From Chrysoperla carnea (taxonomy: Eukaryota > Arthropoda > Insecta > Neuroptera > Chrysopidae), in contig NC_058339.1 of the NCBI RefSeq assembly GCF_905475395.1, forward strand, positions 8,564,001-8,628,000: a stretch of DNA of 64,000 nt, in the 5' to 3' direction. Position numbers and translations under genes: made by a program. Of this stretch, positions 1-12,549 are shown in pieces. Within the stretch, counting starts at the first letter, position 1. Each line of letters opens with the position of its first letter. A model generated the notes under the pieces. That model saw nothing but the letters and a program-made list of their open reading frames with translations, was not told the DNA's origin and did not search any database.

Positions 1-1164
1 AATAAAACAATTTTTAGTATAATATTTTAAAAATGAATTATAAATAGTCCTAAATGTGCTTAATCAAAAAACTATTAAGGCTCAAGGTTACAAATTTTGA
101 ATGTCAAGTATATATACAATATAAAAATCGCCTTTTATGCCGTGTATTTATTCAAACGCTAACGTTGCAAACCAATAATTTACATACACGTGAAAATTGT
201 GAAAATGGATATTTCACACAATAAATAGTAAATAAACGAATTATACCACAGTCATTTTAGAACAGAATATTCCACCAACATCTCAATTTTTGGTAACAAG
301 GTTTTGACGAGTAGAATTCATTTAAAAAAGTTTGCGTTCCAAACGTGAGCCCAAATTAAGGAGATGCAAAGATTGAATAATACTAGGGATTTCAATAAAA
401 CTATACAAATACATTTTTTGATTAACAAAGTTTCCAAAAATTACAAAAATATCATAGGGCATCGGGATTTTTATTATTTTTTTATCGTTCAAAGTTGGCT
501 GGAAAATGATGAAACATATAGGTTATCCTTTTTAATTGGATATTTCTATTTCAAAATATCTAGAGAGTGTAATAAAAAACTATCTTAAATATTTAGACAA
601 TCTTGTAGTTTATAATAATACCATAAAAATATAAGGTTGTCGATGATATAATAACAAAATTTTAATTTTGTTATGAGTTCATCGAAGATCCATCATTTGA
701 TAAACAGAGACGACTATAGTTAGAGTATTGATGATTGAAGAGCGGTATCTATATTATCAAATTTACAAGAAGCACTTGCATATAATATATTATATATTTT
801 GGTTTTGCTTAGTCGTAAGTATAAGGTTGTTATTGTTTATTGACACGTTAACATGCAAATAGTTATTCCACAACAAAAGTATTTAATTATTATTTTTTTA
901 TTGACGTATACTTATTAATATAATTACATGTGCGGTCAGAATTATTTACAAATATGCGGTATTTTATTCACCACATTTTAGATTATTGCAGTTATGAAGG
1001 ATTTTTCGATAAAACATTTAAAGATTTTTGGCCTTTGTTTTTCCATGAATAAAATTTCTTCTCATTAATATTATATTTGAAATATTTTGTATCTTAAAAA
1101 TTGATATTTTAGTAAATTAATTCAAGATGCATGCCTCAATACAGATAAATAGAGATAGAGAGAA

Positions 1165-1260
1165 AAATACTCATATCCGCTGTGATTCGAACAAAAGATG
1201 TTATATAATCGGATACCACATGGAAATTGTCACTGCTTTTCCGCTTACCTAATTAATGTT
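1165..1260 (-). mobile_element. tRNA-derived SINE remnant
   Basis: Read on the minus strand, this has a B-box-like TTGTTCGAATCAC preceded by a tRNA-like block containing GTGGTATCCG. There is no clean cloverleaf, so this looks like the head of a degenerate SINE rather than a working tRNA. Confidence 0.4.
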
Positions 1261-1794
1261 ATTACCTTATGTGGGAGTATTCATTATCTACTGTTGCATT
1301 ATTATGAAAAAGTTTGTTCCATGATTTGGATTTAATTATCATATTCATTTACGCCCATGTTATTTTAACAAAAATTAAGATAACCGGTTAAAAGTTTGAA
1401 AAAAAATAAATCAACTTAAAAAAAAACTTGTATAACCGTATGTATGGTGGATTAAAAACATCGATTTTATTTTCAGAAATGCCTATAAATAATGGAAAAT
1501 GTGTAAATTATTCGTTTCTTGATATTCAAATGAAAATACATAATACGTTTTCCTTTGAAGTGTACAGTCTCACTCTTACATGTTAAGTGGTATAATGTGA
1601 TGAGATAGAAAAAGATATTAAAAATATCATATATCAGAGACTTTCAATTAGTTTCATAATAAAACATATAATTTGAATCACTTATATAGCAGTGTGAAAC
1701 GTTTGTGTGTTGTGTATACACAAATATATAAATTGAATAAATACACGAAGAGCTGACATAATTTGAGTCACTCACATAGAACAGGAATGACGAA

Positions 1795-1860
1795 GTTGGC
1801 TACGCCCTAGACCGGGTATTTAGATGACCCAGTAAGCCCAGGCTTCTGTGTAATTTTTTC
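1795..1860 (+). mobile_element. tRNA-derived SINE remnant
   Basis: The segment contains CTACGCCCTAGACCGG and ends in GGCTTCTGTGTAATTTTTTC. Both blocks recur in the minus-strand copy at 29635-29710, which retains the B-box. This copy appears to have lost the B-box region. Sharing two blocks in the same order supports one SINE family. Confidence 0.45.
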
Positions 1861-2564
1861 GTTTCTTTCTATTTACTAAAATTGTGACTAATTCAGTTCG
1901 AATTAAAAAACTTAAGACTTGCACCTTTCTAAACCAGATAAAATCCGAAAAATAAAATATAAAGTACCAATATACTTATGGTTTTCTTTTTTTAATTAAG
2001 ATTGTCGATATTGTAAAAAATAAAGATATTTTCCCAGGTGGAAAAAATATTTGAAGAAAGAATAAGAAATTCTGAAAAAGTTTTAAGGAACTTTGAATTT
2101 CTCAACGTTTTCGGACTAGTCTAATTCAAATAACTAGAGTTATTCAGAGTTCTTAATACTTTTTTTAAAGTTTCTAAGACTTTTTCAGAGTTTCCTAAGA
2201 CTTATTAAGACTTATTCTTTTTTCAAATATTTTTTTCACCAGGGTTACTCCTTACCAAAATTGACATTTTTCGTCAAACCTCATTTTGCGTTTTAAGTCA
2301 TGCAAAACTTGTTAACAAACTTTTGAACTTTTTTTAAGGAATAACTACTAATAATCATTATACAAATAATCATAGAGTTTTCCATATGGTGCCGACTTAA
2401 TTGGACACACTGTATATTTTTAACTACTAGACGTCGTTTTTCCAGTTTTTCTTAATGTTAGATAATAAAATCATAAAAGACTTTACATATTAATAAAAAT
2501 TGCTTAATGAACCTATGTTAATTTTTTTATTAATTTTATATACTGTTCAAATGCTTCAAAATGA

Positions 2565-2950
2565 ACTTTAAAGTAGTCCGGTTGTTATGTAGTGAACTGT
2601 GTAGTCAACTAGGCAATTTGTATGACGTAAATGTAATAAAAATATCGTAAACTAGGCAATTTGTATGACGTGAATTTAATAAAATGCTCTAAAAATATCG
2701 TAAAAGCATCAAAAACCAAAGTTTTTTTTAATGTTATATTTTTGGATAGTGCCGTAAGGTAATGTTCTTTTAGCATAAATAGAATCTGTGATAAATTTTC
2801 TTCATGATGAAAAATTTTTTGAAGCTCAAATACCGGTTCATTTTTGTACAATTAACATTATTGTGAGTTGTTCCATAAGGTACCTACTGTGTTAAAAACC
2901 GCAATTTTAAAATGAAACTTGCCCAAACATCCGGACTACTTTAATGAAAA
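2565..2950. mobile_element. MITE with AAAGTAGTCCGG-type inverted ends
   Basis: The left end carries ACTTTAAAGTAGTCCGG and the right end carries CCGGACTACTTTAA, forming inverted termini around about 385 bp. Inside, a block beginning ACTAGGCAATTTGTATGACG occurs twice, about 44 bp apart. A similar block appears at 33746 and belongs to another repeat. No transposase remains. Confidence 0.5.
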
Positions 2951-2983
2951 ATGTAGGCTGAAACTATTTTTTATGAAGTTTAT

Positions 2984-3230
2984 TTACTGGTAGTACGCGG
3001 AACAGGACACATTTGATAAATACATACTTGAAACGTGAGCTGAGTGGTTTCCTTTTGACGGTCTACTAAAATTTCTCTCTAAGACATTTTTCAAAAGTTT
3101 CAAATGAGATTTTCGTGCGTGAATTTCATGCGATTTCAAATGAGCATGATAAAACGTCATATTTAAGCTATCGGTTTGAAAAAACGCAGCAGAAAATTTG
3201 TCGGACACTATGACCACTTAATAACATTTT
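2984..3230 (-). mobile_element. Dispersed MITE copy (GTCCGACA family), copy 1
   Basis: This matches two further segments, at 6190-6380 and (inverted) 6525-6740. Shared blocks are CATATTTAAGCTATCG, the GCAGCAG block, and CACTATGACCACTT followed by AATAACATT. The open frames on it are shared repeat sequence rather than genes. Confidence 0.55.
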
Positions 3231-3804
3231 ATAGAAATAAAAACAAACACATTCGTGTTTTTTACAAATATAATGCACTTTTTAGAATATAAATGATAAG
3301 AATTTAAAACCGGTTTACAATGTTCAATTTTTTTAAGGTCGTATTATATCAACGTATGGTCTAGATAAACACGAAGGCAACGGTTTCGTGATTTGGATAT
3401 TTTTTTCTATATCTATAGAGATAGAAGTCCCCCAAAAATTATTCCATACTTTAAAATTACAAAAAATGGGTTGTAAAAGATATCTTCATGTCTTAAAAAA
3501 ACTCTTTGAGAATTTAAATATTAACTTGATTAAAGAATTTGCAAAATAGTTCTGCATAATTTTGATCCCAACGAAGTATAAAAGCTTTGGCGGAATGCAT
3601 AAAGAATAATATTGAATATTATTATCCGTACTATTCCATTTTACCCAAAACTTGTAAGATGTCAACGCGATGAAAACTTGTCCAAATTAAGAATTTAAAA
3701 GATTAAGAACTCTCAAAGTGTCATTTCTCATTGTTTCTGAACGCAAACACTAGAGTTACAAGAATAATTATAAAAAAAATTTACCTCATTCTTCTTATTA
3801 ACTA

Positions 3805-4045
3805 GCAGGGCCCGTGCGAAATTCCGCAGTGCGGTATGCATGGATAAAACAGGCTAAAGAAATGAAATAACATCCAATAGTAATTTTACTTTATTTTTAT
3901 TTATAGGCAATTTCATTACAGATATAATACACAAATTGCGTAATAAACAAAATTAAATTTATTTCCAAAGCCTGTTTTTTTAAAAGTGGTACTTTTAATA
4001 TACCGTAAAGTCTTTTTTTATGTCAGTAGCAACCACGATTAGCTT
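3805..4045 (+). repeat. Unclassified three-copy repeat, copy 1
   Basis: The copy runs from a GTGCGGTA block through TAGTAATTTAC and TTATAGGCAATTTCATTACA to the region before CAGTAGCAACCACG. The same block order is found, in the same orientation, at 27120-27357 and 28440-28640. No terminal inverted repeat or coding potential is visible, so the class is unknown. Confidence 0.5.
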
Positions 4046-4253
4046 GAAAATGAGACTCGATTAATATTGGGAAGAACTGGAATATTTATAATGAGACAAA
4101 AGTTATAAGAAATAAAATTTGCCACGATTTATCTACAGAACATTTTTTCATAAATTTTGAAAACTATATGGAAAAATCGTTTTTAGAAATGATTGTATTG
4201 TTAACGGTAGACAATAATTCAAAATGTTTTATCATAAATAATTTTTATTTAAA

Positions 4254-7200
4254 CTAATGTACAGAATTTTTCGCTTGACTTAAAGATGGTTCAACTTGAA
4301 ATAATACTTGAATAGATCTTGTAATTTTACCTAAAAACAATAAATCGAATTTTATTAAGTATTTTTAAAGGTATGGTGTGTAATAAATGAAAATAATACT
4401 TAAATAAATGAAAATCTACAATGTAAAACTTACCCATCCATGGTAATTTTAATTTATAATAAACAAATAATGTATATACAATTATTCCTAATAATGTAAA
4501 AACAAGTCCAATTACATAATTTAATTGTGGATCGCCAATTATTGGAAATAGAACTACAGCTATGTAAAATATTATTAAAAAATATGGAATTATTAATGGT
4601 ACCTGAAAAATATTTTTATTTATTTAAATTTATGTGTACAGTAATATAAATATTTGCGTAAATTAGTTGGAATAAACAAAATAGCAACAGTCGCAGAAAG
4701 GAAGCACTGAAGTTTAAAAACCTGGTGCATGGGGAACCTAGGGTACTCGAGATACTCTGGGCAGCAGGTACCTCGGAGCCCAATTCTATCGCTTTATTCG
4801 GGTTCAGAGACTCCAAAATCCCTCAGTCACAAGATTGGAATCATTTTCATCTCCTTCCTGAAACTCTAACGAATCAAAACCCGCATTCACATCCGTCTTA
4901 TAGACGGATGTGAACTTCACATCCGGATACTTCACATGTTTCGAACTTTGACTAAGATTTACACATTTAATTCATACCTTATATGGTCGATACACATCTG
5001 GTTTAGTTTTTCGTAATACAATCAAAGATACCATAGCACCTCCGCTAAAAATGCTCACCAAAAATCCAGCAAATTCAATTATTAGTTTTATATTCCCAAA
5101 TAAAATACAAAGTAGAATCATAATTGCCTAAAAACAAAAGAAATTGTACTTTAAAAGTTGGATGGGGTTCATCAATTCTAACATCGGATTAGACCCAGTT
5201 CTAGGGGCTGCTTTCATAGTCAATTTAAATCCGAAAAAGTAAGAGATAGAATAACACTTTAAATTAGAAAGTTGATCTTCGAAAAAGAAGACATTTTTTT
5301 TATTTAAAACATTTTTTTCGAAAATTGTTGGCTTTCGGAGGAAATGCGGCTTTAAAAAATGTCCAAATGTTTGTCCAAAAGCTATCAAGGACAATAAAGA
5401 TCATTCGTCTGTGTTAATAACTTTTAAGCCCGGTTAAATTTTCAATATTATTTGATGATCAAGGTCAAATGACCTCGAAACTAGAATTTCAGGTCAAAGT
5501 TATGGATTGAGGCGAATGTTCTCTATTATTGCCTTTGACAGCTTTTGGCTAAAGCATTTTTAGTATACCTATCGTGTTTTCAATCGATTAAATACAATAA
5601 TGACATATTTTTAAGTCCCATGTCCTCCGAAAGTTCACAATTTTCGAAAAAATTGTATTTTAAAAAAAATTTTTATTCTATCTCTTACCTTTTAGCATCT
5701 AAATTGACTTTTAAAGCAACTCCGAACTCCTGGAGGTCCAATATCTGATATCAGAACAAGACATCCCCCACTCTGTTACCCTGTATAGCGCTATCACTAG
5801 GGAAAAAAATTTTTAGAATATTTACCTGAAATAAAATTGCTGGAATTGGTGTAAACCAATGAACATTTAAATATGATAATAATTTAATCATATGACCTTC
5901 TTGGCCTGCAACATAACATAATCGTGTTGATCCAAATTGACTACCAAGTGCATTTTGAAATGACGATATTGCAATACATGTTGGAATGATTATACTGAAT
6001 GATTTTAGAAGTTTTTCACCAAATAATACAGCTGTCGTTGTGGTATTTTTCATTTCATCTAATGTTAATACAGTCATGTAAGATACATTCATTGTTACAT
6101 ATAAGAATATCACTATTGGAATAGCAATTAAAATGCTACGTGGAATGTCCCTGAAACATTATATTTTGTAAGTGATATAAAATTTCTAAATTATGAAAAC
6201 TCTTAGACCGTGGGAAAGAAAGGGACACTTGTAAAATGATTAGTACCAAACTTCTCTCTATGACCATTTTCGAATGCGCTGCGTTCTCAAATGAGCACGA
6301 TAACGTCATATTTAAGCTATCGATCTGAAAAAATGCAGCAGGGAATTTGGGCACTATGACCACTTGATAACATTAAGAATTATTAAACAATTCAACAAAA
6401 AAGAACTACGTATGTATTGAAAGGCAAAAATACTTAAGTACGGCCCTGTTCAAGGTGGTAGGCAAGTTCATTGGTGCAGTATTTTTGTCGGACAAAACAT
6501 TTTCCTTTTTATTAATTATTAATGTTATCAAGTAGTTATAGTGTCCGACAAATTTCTTATTGTGTATTTTCAAACCGATAGCTTAAATATGGCGTCATCA
6601 TCTCATTTGAGAACGCAGCGCTTTCGAAAAAAGACGTAGAGAGAAGTTTGGTAGGCTCGCCAAAAGGAAGCCATTCACGAAATTTCAAGTAATTATTAAT
6701 CATTTTACAAAGCTTCCTTTCTGTTCTCCGGTCTATCTGCAAATGAGAATACTTACTTTGATGGATTCTTTATTTCTTCTGTTATTTCTGTTACTGCAGT
6801 CCTAAAATAAATGCCTTAAAATTAAAACAATCGCTATAATTTGTAAATATGTGGCTTATGATTTTAAACAGGTGAATTAAAAGTAGATACCCATCGTACA
6901 GGTATCTTATTTTTTGCATCAATAATTATCTGTATATCTTTATGTTTTCAATGTTTCAATGGGTAGCAACTTTTGGTACATCCTGTATATAAATACGTTT
7001 ATTTTTACTGAAAATCAAAAGATTCATTTAAGAAGAAAAAAAAATTGGCAGCCATAGGGACACTGTTACACAATACGTCAGCTGTATAGCTACAGATATA
7101 CTGCTATAAGCATGTCGACGCGTGCACAGCATGTCGGTAACGCGAATCCATAATATTTTCCCCTACCAAAAAGTGCCCAATGTCACTAAAAAGTTTTCAC

Positions 7201-10200
7201 TTAAAAAATTCGAAGATCTAAGCATTGTTTTATAATACTTACGCTCCATCATAACACCATTGCGCACTGTAAAATGCCAGTGCTAATTCATACATTTTCG
7301 TTGTACTTCCATCGAACACATTACTTAAATTATTCGTACTTCGCCCTAAAAATGGTTATAAATTTATTGCTATTATTGATTTACGTTCCTTTCTTTTGTT
7401 AAGCCACACGTTATTATATAGAGACCAAACTATATAACAGGCATGGGCGCGTTATTTTAAGTCGAAGTTACCATTATTATAACTTTATTGTGTGTCTTTT
7501 TATCCAAGTCCGCTTTAATCATAGAGAGGGAAGCGAGACGGATATACGACTCTTCTACCTATCTTAATGTCTCTAATAGTAATGAGATAGGTAGAAAAAA
7601 AATGTTGTCTCTCTGTCTTACTCGTATTTTTCCACTGGTTAGGTTGTCACTGTCCTATTATTTTAGTTACCGAAACCCGGAGGGACTTCTGTAAGTCCCG
7701 TTTTCCCATGCCTGCTAACAGGTTGGCTGATAAGTCCCCGGTCTGACACATAGATGGCGTCGCTAGTATTAAATGCATATTATTTTTATATAGTACCAAC
7801 CTTCAAATGATTCGTGTCAAAATTTGACGTCTGTAAGTCAATTAGTTTGTGAGATAGAGCGTCTTTTGTGAAGCAACTTTTGTTATTGTGAAAAAAATGG
7901 AAAAAATGGAATTTCGTGTTTTGATAAAATACTGTTTTCTGAAGGGAAAAAATACAGAGTCCGGAAACTCATTATCAAGCCAAGTTTTTGCTTCCACTGT
8001 ATTTTTTCCCTTCAGAAAACAGTATTTTATCAAAACACGAAATTCCTTTTTTTCCATTTTTTTCACAATAACAAAAGTTGCTTCACAAAAGACGCTCTAT
8101 CTCACAAACTAATTGACTTACAGACGTCAAATTTTGACACGAATCATTTGAAGGTTGGTACTATATAAAAATAATATGCATTTAATACTAGCGACGCCAT
8201 CTATGTGTCAGACCGGGGACTTATCAGCCAACCTATTATATAGAGTTTATTTTTTAATTTGAAAAATTTGTTTAGACTATTTCATGTGAAATTCAATACT
8301 AGACAGATGGACACTGCTATAAAATAGCAAGACGAACGAAATTCAATTTCCTATTCATTCCGATTGATGGATTGTACTAATACCGCAACACAAACTAATC
8401 AAATATACTCTATTCCTATTAATTATCCTTAATGTGACTCAACAAAAGTTTCTATACAAGGACGTTCTCAAAAAAATGAGTGTATGAAAATATTTGAGAC
8501 TAGAAAATTAAACGAAAACTAATCTTTAAAACATATCTTTAAAAAACATAACAGCTCAAACCTAAAAATTTAACGCCGTAAGGAGTTTTAAAAAATTTAC
8601 CTATTTATAAAGGCCATTAATGAGAAGGTCAATTCACGATTTAAAAATGATCCTAAGAGAACTTGTTTTTTGAGAACGTCCTTAAGGTGCAATATAAATA
8701 TGGATTATTTATTCTTAGATTAAAATCATTACCTGTCAGCGCAGCATAAATTCCACCAACAACAACCAATATACAAACGCAAACTTTAAAACAACTAAAT
8801 AATTCTTGAATTTTTACAAATACTTTTACACTTAAAATATTTATTATTGTTATTAGAACTAAAACGAAAAATATGTTTAATGTTATTAAACCAGGTATAT
8901 TAACATAAATTAACTCGAAAAAAATTGTAAACAGCAGTTTAATGATCGGAAATAGTGAAAGAAGTTATAAGGGATTTGAAATAAGCCTATTTCTTAGCAG
9001 CGGACCTCGCACAAATTAGATGTAGTCAAATTAGATAGTTTAAATCATTCTAAAGAAAGTTTCCATGGTCACAAGTCATGAAAATGAGATGATTTCATGT
9101 TATAGCTAAATTAAAGTTGGGAAATGTACTCATTTGTATAATATATGCCTATGTGTGTATAGGCAAATACATATACAGATATGTATAACTATATGCATAC
9201 GTGTGTTTATTAATGTAACGGTGTTGTTTTTTAATTATTGTTGAAGTTATACTTCTTTTGGCGCGTTTGGATGAGAGTGAATTTGTGAGCTGCGCGCGCA
9301 CGAACGACATGATGAAGTTAGCCACAGAATTGAAATAATAAAAAAATATATTTTCAACACTGAATATAGTTACAGTACTGAGTGTTCATACTATACACTA
9401 CATAGTACTTATATCCCTGAGCCAGTTCAAGTCGATGGTTGTGAAATATAGTATTCATATGAATAATTAATTTTGAATGAAAGAAGTATAACTTCTAACG
9501 CGTGTACATAAGTACACACACTCTTTTTTTTTTTTTGAAGAATATGTTACGAAATTCGAGTAAAAAACAGTGGTAAATGTTCAGTGGATCAATAATATGA
9601 ATTCCAGCATTAGGTAAGATCAATATTTTCAGCTACATATATACGTACATGATTTCGGAGGGTGTTTTTGGTGGATGAAAAGGGGTGAGAAATTGTGTTA
9701 TTGCGTTTTCTGACTAAAGTTACGGTCAAAATGAAATGTGTTCAATAGAAAAGTTCTAGATCATGCCAAAACCTAGAACTTTTATATAATTCATTTTTAA
9801 CATAAGAAAAATCGTCTTTTTTTTTGTTTTTTTTGTTCTCACTTCTCCAAAAATAATCTAATTGAAATGAAAATTATGGAAAAATATCTGTTTGTGTCCC
9901 TTATAAAAGCAATCCAGAAAACTGGGTCGAATCTGATGTGGGAACATGATTCCCGCCATCAAACTCTGCAACTATTAGCCATAATCGATTTAAATGGTCC
10001 ACCCTGTACTAGCGTTTTGAATAGTTTCAATTAATATGTAAATAGCTTTACTTACCTAGTACAAAAATTGATACCATCGTACTGTATGTATGCAAATCTG
10101 CCACATTAATGTCAAATATTAAATTAGGTATTTCACATAAATGTTCAGAAAGTGTTAGTATCAGAACAGCACATCCTGATGGATGTAATATCACACATAA

Positions 10201-11658
10201 TATCCATGAATACAAGAAAGCCGGTAATGGTCCCCAATATGGATGTAATTTTGAAAATGATTCAATATAATATGCATAAGTGCTACCAGATCGTTGTATA
10301 ATTGTACCAAGTTCAGCAAATGCTAATGCATCTGTAAATGTAAAAGTTTACGCTGTTTAATAAAAAAATTAAACTCATTCGATGATTCCTTTGTGTATCT
10401 CAATTGATCCTTGAGTAAAAGTAGGCGTAAAAATCATTGTAAAGCCATCTATGATTATCGACAAAAACAATATTCAAAAACTAATATTGCCCTCTATGAT
10501 TTAAGAGAAATACATACTATTTTTGTCATGCCATCTATTATTATACATAAGAACAATTCATAAACTTTAATTTCTACTAATTTCTTATTTTTATACTTTT
10601 TTTTTTTGTTATAGCGACATTAGTAGGTAATAAATACTGTCGTCATAATTTCAGGTGTGGTGTCGTCAACTATCGCGGTTTATGAAATACAGCTCGCTGC
10701 CAAAACAGACAGGTAGTAGGATCTTAGTAATAGGGTCCCATTGCTTACACTTTTAAAAACACTTAAGCTAAAATACTTTCTTTTTTTTGCATACTTATCA
10801 TAGTTATAAGTCCACAACCAATCCATACTACTAGACACATTCCTGGAGATCCAGTATTTGTAAGTATCGATGCAGGAGTAATAAAGATGCCAGAACCAAT
10901 CATACAACCAACAATATAACACACTATTGCAAATAATCCGAATTCTCTTTGCAATTTTACAGGTTTACTATCATTGTTTTCAAATTCATCTTTTTTCTCA
11001 ATTTCATTTGAAACTGTCTGAATTTTAATATTTTCTTTTGACGAAGAAATATCATCCTAAAAAAGATTATATAAAGATAATAGAAAGTTTTTTATATGAT
11101 TCATTCGGTTTAAGCGAAAAATGTTGGGTGTACAGGCGCACATCTTACGCACACATTAAACTTGACCTAGCTAGCTTGATAATCGATTAAATTAGAAAGT
11201 TTTTATTGATTTAAAAATTAACAATTTTTGTTCGAAAGATTTTTACTTAAACCGTACAGTTTAGGCAAAAACGAACTGAAAAGTTTTACCCAAAATTGTT
11301 TTTTCGTATCAAAATTGTTATTTCATATAATTGTTTCTGCGAAATCGAGGCAAAAAAATCTCCAAAAATCCAAAAAAGTAGTTTGTTTATCTATAAGGAC
11401 CATTTTTGTTCAAATTGAATGAACAAAACGCACAAAAAGCAAGATTTTTGTTATTTATTACTGTCTAAACTAATCGGATTACAAAAAATATTTTCGTATT
11501 TATAAAGAACAACTTTCTAATTTAAGGCGTTCATCTAATGTTTGTCAGTTATGAATTAGAGGTGAGGTTTTAATTGAACCTGAAAATTTAGATCGAATTC
11601 GATGCCGGTATAAGATGTATGCTCATAATATTTAAGATAACAAATTTTTTACCTGCAT
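4254..11658 (-). CDS. SLC7-family amino-acid transporter (light-chain type), gene A
   Basis: Predicted plasma-membrane amino-acid exchanger with 12 membrane segments. Coding exons on the minus strand, in transcript order: 11653-11658 (ATG-CAG, tentative), 10795-11056, 10056-10331, 8733-8858, 7243-7345, 6757-6801, 5826-6150, 4978-5127, 4434-4602 and 4254-4330 (TAG stop). All junctions are GT-AG and in phase, giving about 512 residues. Evidence includes the TM1 motif GCMIGSGIF near residue 52, ALAFAELGT in TM2, YVAGQEGHMIK before TM8-9 and YRPYK. Internal exons match gene B downstream in length and phase, so the two are tandem duplicates. The first two-codon exon is inferred only from phase and a good donor. 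TM6 reads YDGA where gene B has YDGW. Several MITEs sit in its introns. The exact substrate class is not resolved. Confidence 0.87.
4690..4960. mobile_element. GTAGTCGCGG-family MITE remnant in gene A intron
   Basis: Starts with AGTCGCAGAAAGGAAGCACTG and contains the blocks GCAGCAGGTACCTCGGAG and GATTGGAATCATTTTCATC that also occur in the more complete copy at 26557-27078. It lies between two exons of the transporter. The open frames over it are repeat sequence. Confidence 0.5.
5150..5790. mobile_element. MITE related to the ACAGGGTGGACC family, in gene A intron
   Basis: The arms contain AGAGATAGAATAACA on the left and TATTCTATCTCTTACC on the right, with AGACCCAGTTCTAGG against a matching inverted block, and the right end finishes in ACCCTGTATAG. 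The same internal blocks occur in the element at 49293-49656. It lies between exons 4978-5127 and 5826-6150. Confidence 0.45.
6190..6740. mobile_element. Inverted pair of GTCCGACA-family MITE copies
   Basis: The segment 6190-6380 and the inverted segment 6525-6740 are arms of one long inverted repeat, separated by about 140 bp. Each arm has AACTTCTCTCTA (or its complement), CATATTTAAGCTATCG and the TGACCACTTGATAACATT type end. The related single copy is at 2984-3230. It occupies an intron of transporter gene A. Confidence 0.5.
7728..8236. mobile_element. Palindromic mariner deletion derivative
   Basis: A 509-bp foldback flanked by TA on both sides (7726-7727 and 8237-8238). Both ends carry the mariner-type terminus AGGTTGGCTGATAAGTCCCC. 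Each arm runs inward through the 5-prime untranslated part into the first codons of a mariner transposase (a start codon followed by residues including EFRVLIKYCFLKGKNT). The two arms therefore hold head-to-head transposase starts. The right arm reads further (VEAKTWLDNEFPDS) than the left. No catalytic domain is present, so it can only be mobilised in trans. Confidence 0.85.
9236..9510. mobile_element. MITE with GAAGTTATACTTCTT inverted ends
   Basis: The left terminus reads GAAGTTATACTTCTTTTGG and the right AAGAAGTATAACTTCTAACG, inverted around about 250 bp in a transporter-A intron. A similar AAGTATAACTTCTTACG block occurs alone near 62449. No coding sequence. Confidence 0.45.
9905..10010. 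repeat. Half copy of the ACAGGGTGGACC MITE family
   Basis: Carries GGGTCGAATCTGATGTGG, GAACATGATTCCC, ATTAGCCATAATCGATTT and AATGGTCCACCCTGTA, the same order as the right half of the element at 49293-49656. It ends 46 bp before a transporter exon. Confidence 0.45.
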
Positions 11659-12549
11659 AATTAATTAATAACGACACAAAAATCTAAAAAAATTATTCCA
11701 ATTGTTACCTACTAAACGACATCAGTTCACCGATTCATTAAAAACAAAAACTAAAAACAAATTTAAAAAAAATGTTAATTAGTCAGATATATGAAACAAT
11801 TACTTTGTATTTTTTAATATGCATTAAACGAAGAACAAAACAAACAGATAAAAAATATTTACATAAATAAAATTTTTCAATATTAATAATATTTAAAATA
11901 TTTTATAGGCACGATTTTTTAAAATGAACGATTACCTTGAATAAATAGAATGGATGTTTGGTAATAAAATTAATCACCTTTAACAAAATATATATAATTT
12001 TATTACTTAACTATAATCTGCAGATATTATTGAACGGCAATGGATATCATTAAATTCAATACACTTTAATGTAGGTTAAATATTCATTATATTGTTGTAT
12101 TCACGGACAACAAATTTCTATTACAATCCAAGTAGTATTTCAATTAATCGAAAGTGTTTATTTATTTATTTTTTGTAATAGAATGAGGTACTGAAATTCA
12201 TGAATTCAATTAACTTTTGTATTAGAATAGCTACCGGAGTACAATGTAAAATAGTTTAAGTCTAATAGTCGCGGAAACGAAACACTAAAGACAGTCAAAG
12301 TTCGAAATAATTAAACAGTAAGGCAAATTTGAATGCGGTTTTCTGCATTTGAGTTGTTATAGCGTCAAGAAATTTTGTGAATTGATTTAAAAGAAATTAA
12401 GAATATGCAATTTGTAAATATCTATACTAAATTCACAATTCGGCTAATAGTAAAGTTCATTTGCGATAGGGATGTTAAGCGTGCGAAATTATTACACATC
12501 ATTCCCACAGTAGGAAAACATTTTCAACATATATTCTCTATGTCTATCT

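Larger units (their letters stand above)
1..2560. other. Gene-free AT-rich region
   Basis: I see no supportable gene here. The one open frame near 364-588 has no recognisable domain and an AT-driven composition. The stretch holds two tRNA-derived SINE remnants (listed separately) and a short Tc1-like end near 2385-2415 that includes GGACACACTGTATAT. Confidence 0.6.

Noticed and set aside
4616-4913. Open frames on both strands at 4.6-4.9 kb
   Set aside because: They fall on a GTAGTCGCGG-family MITE and an adjoining intron of transporter A.
7842-8112. Two 74-codon frames as small genes
   Set aside because: They are the two arms of the palindromic mariner derivative read in opposite directions.
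8859-8915. A missing splice acceptor in transporter A at the TM4-TM5 exon
   Set aside because: At first the frame seemed to need a non-AG acceptor near 8891. Comparison with gene B shows the exon is 126 bp and starts after a normal TTTTAG at 8859-8860, in phase.
10680-10954. Two frames at 10.7-10.95 kb as separate genes
   Set aside because: The region is the TM1 exon of transporter A plus its downstream intron; one frame is out of register with the conserved GSGIF motif.
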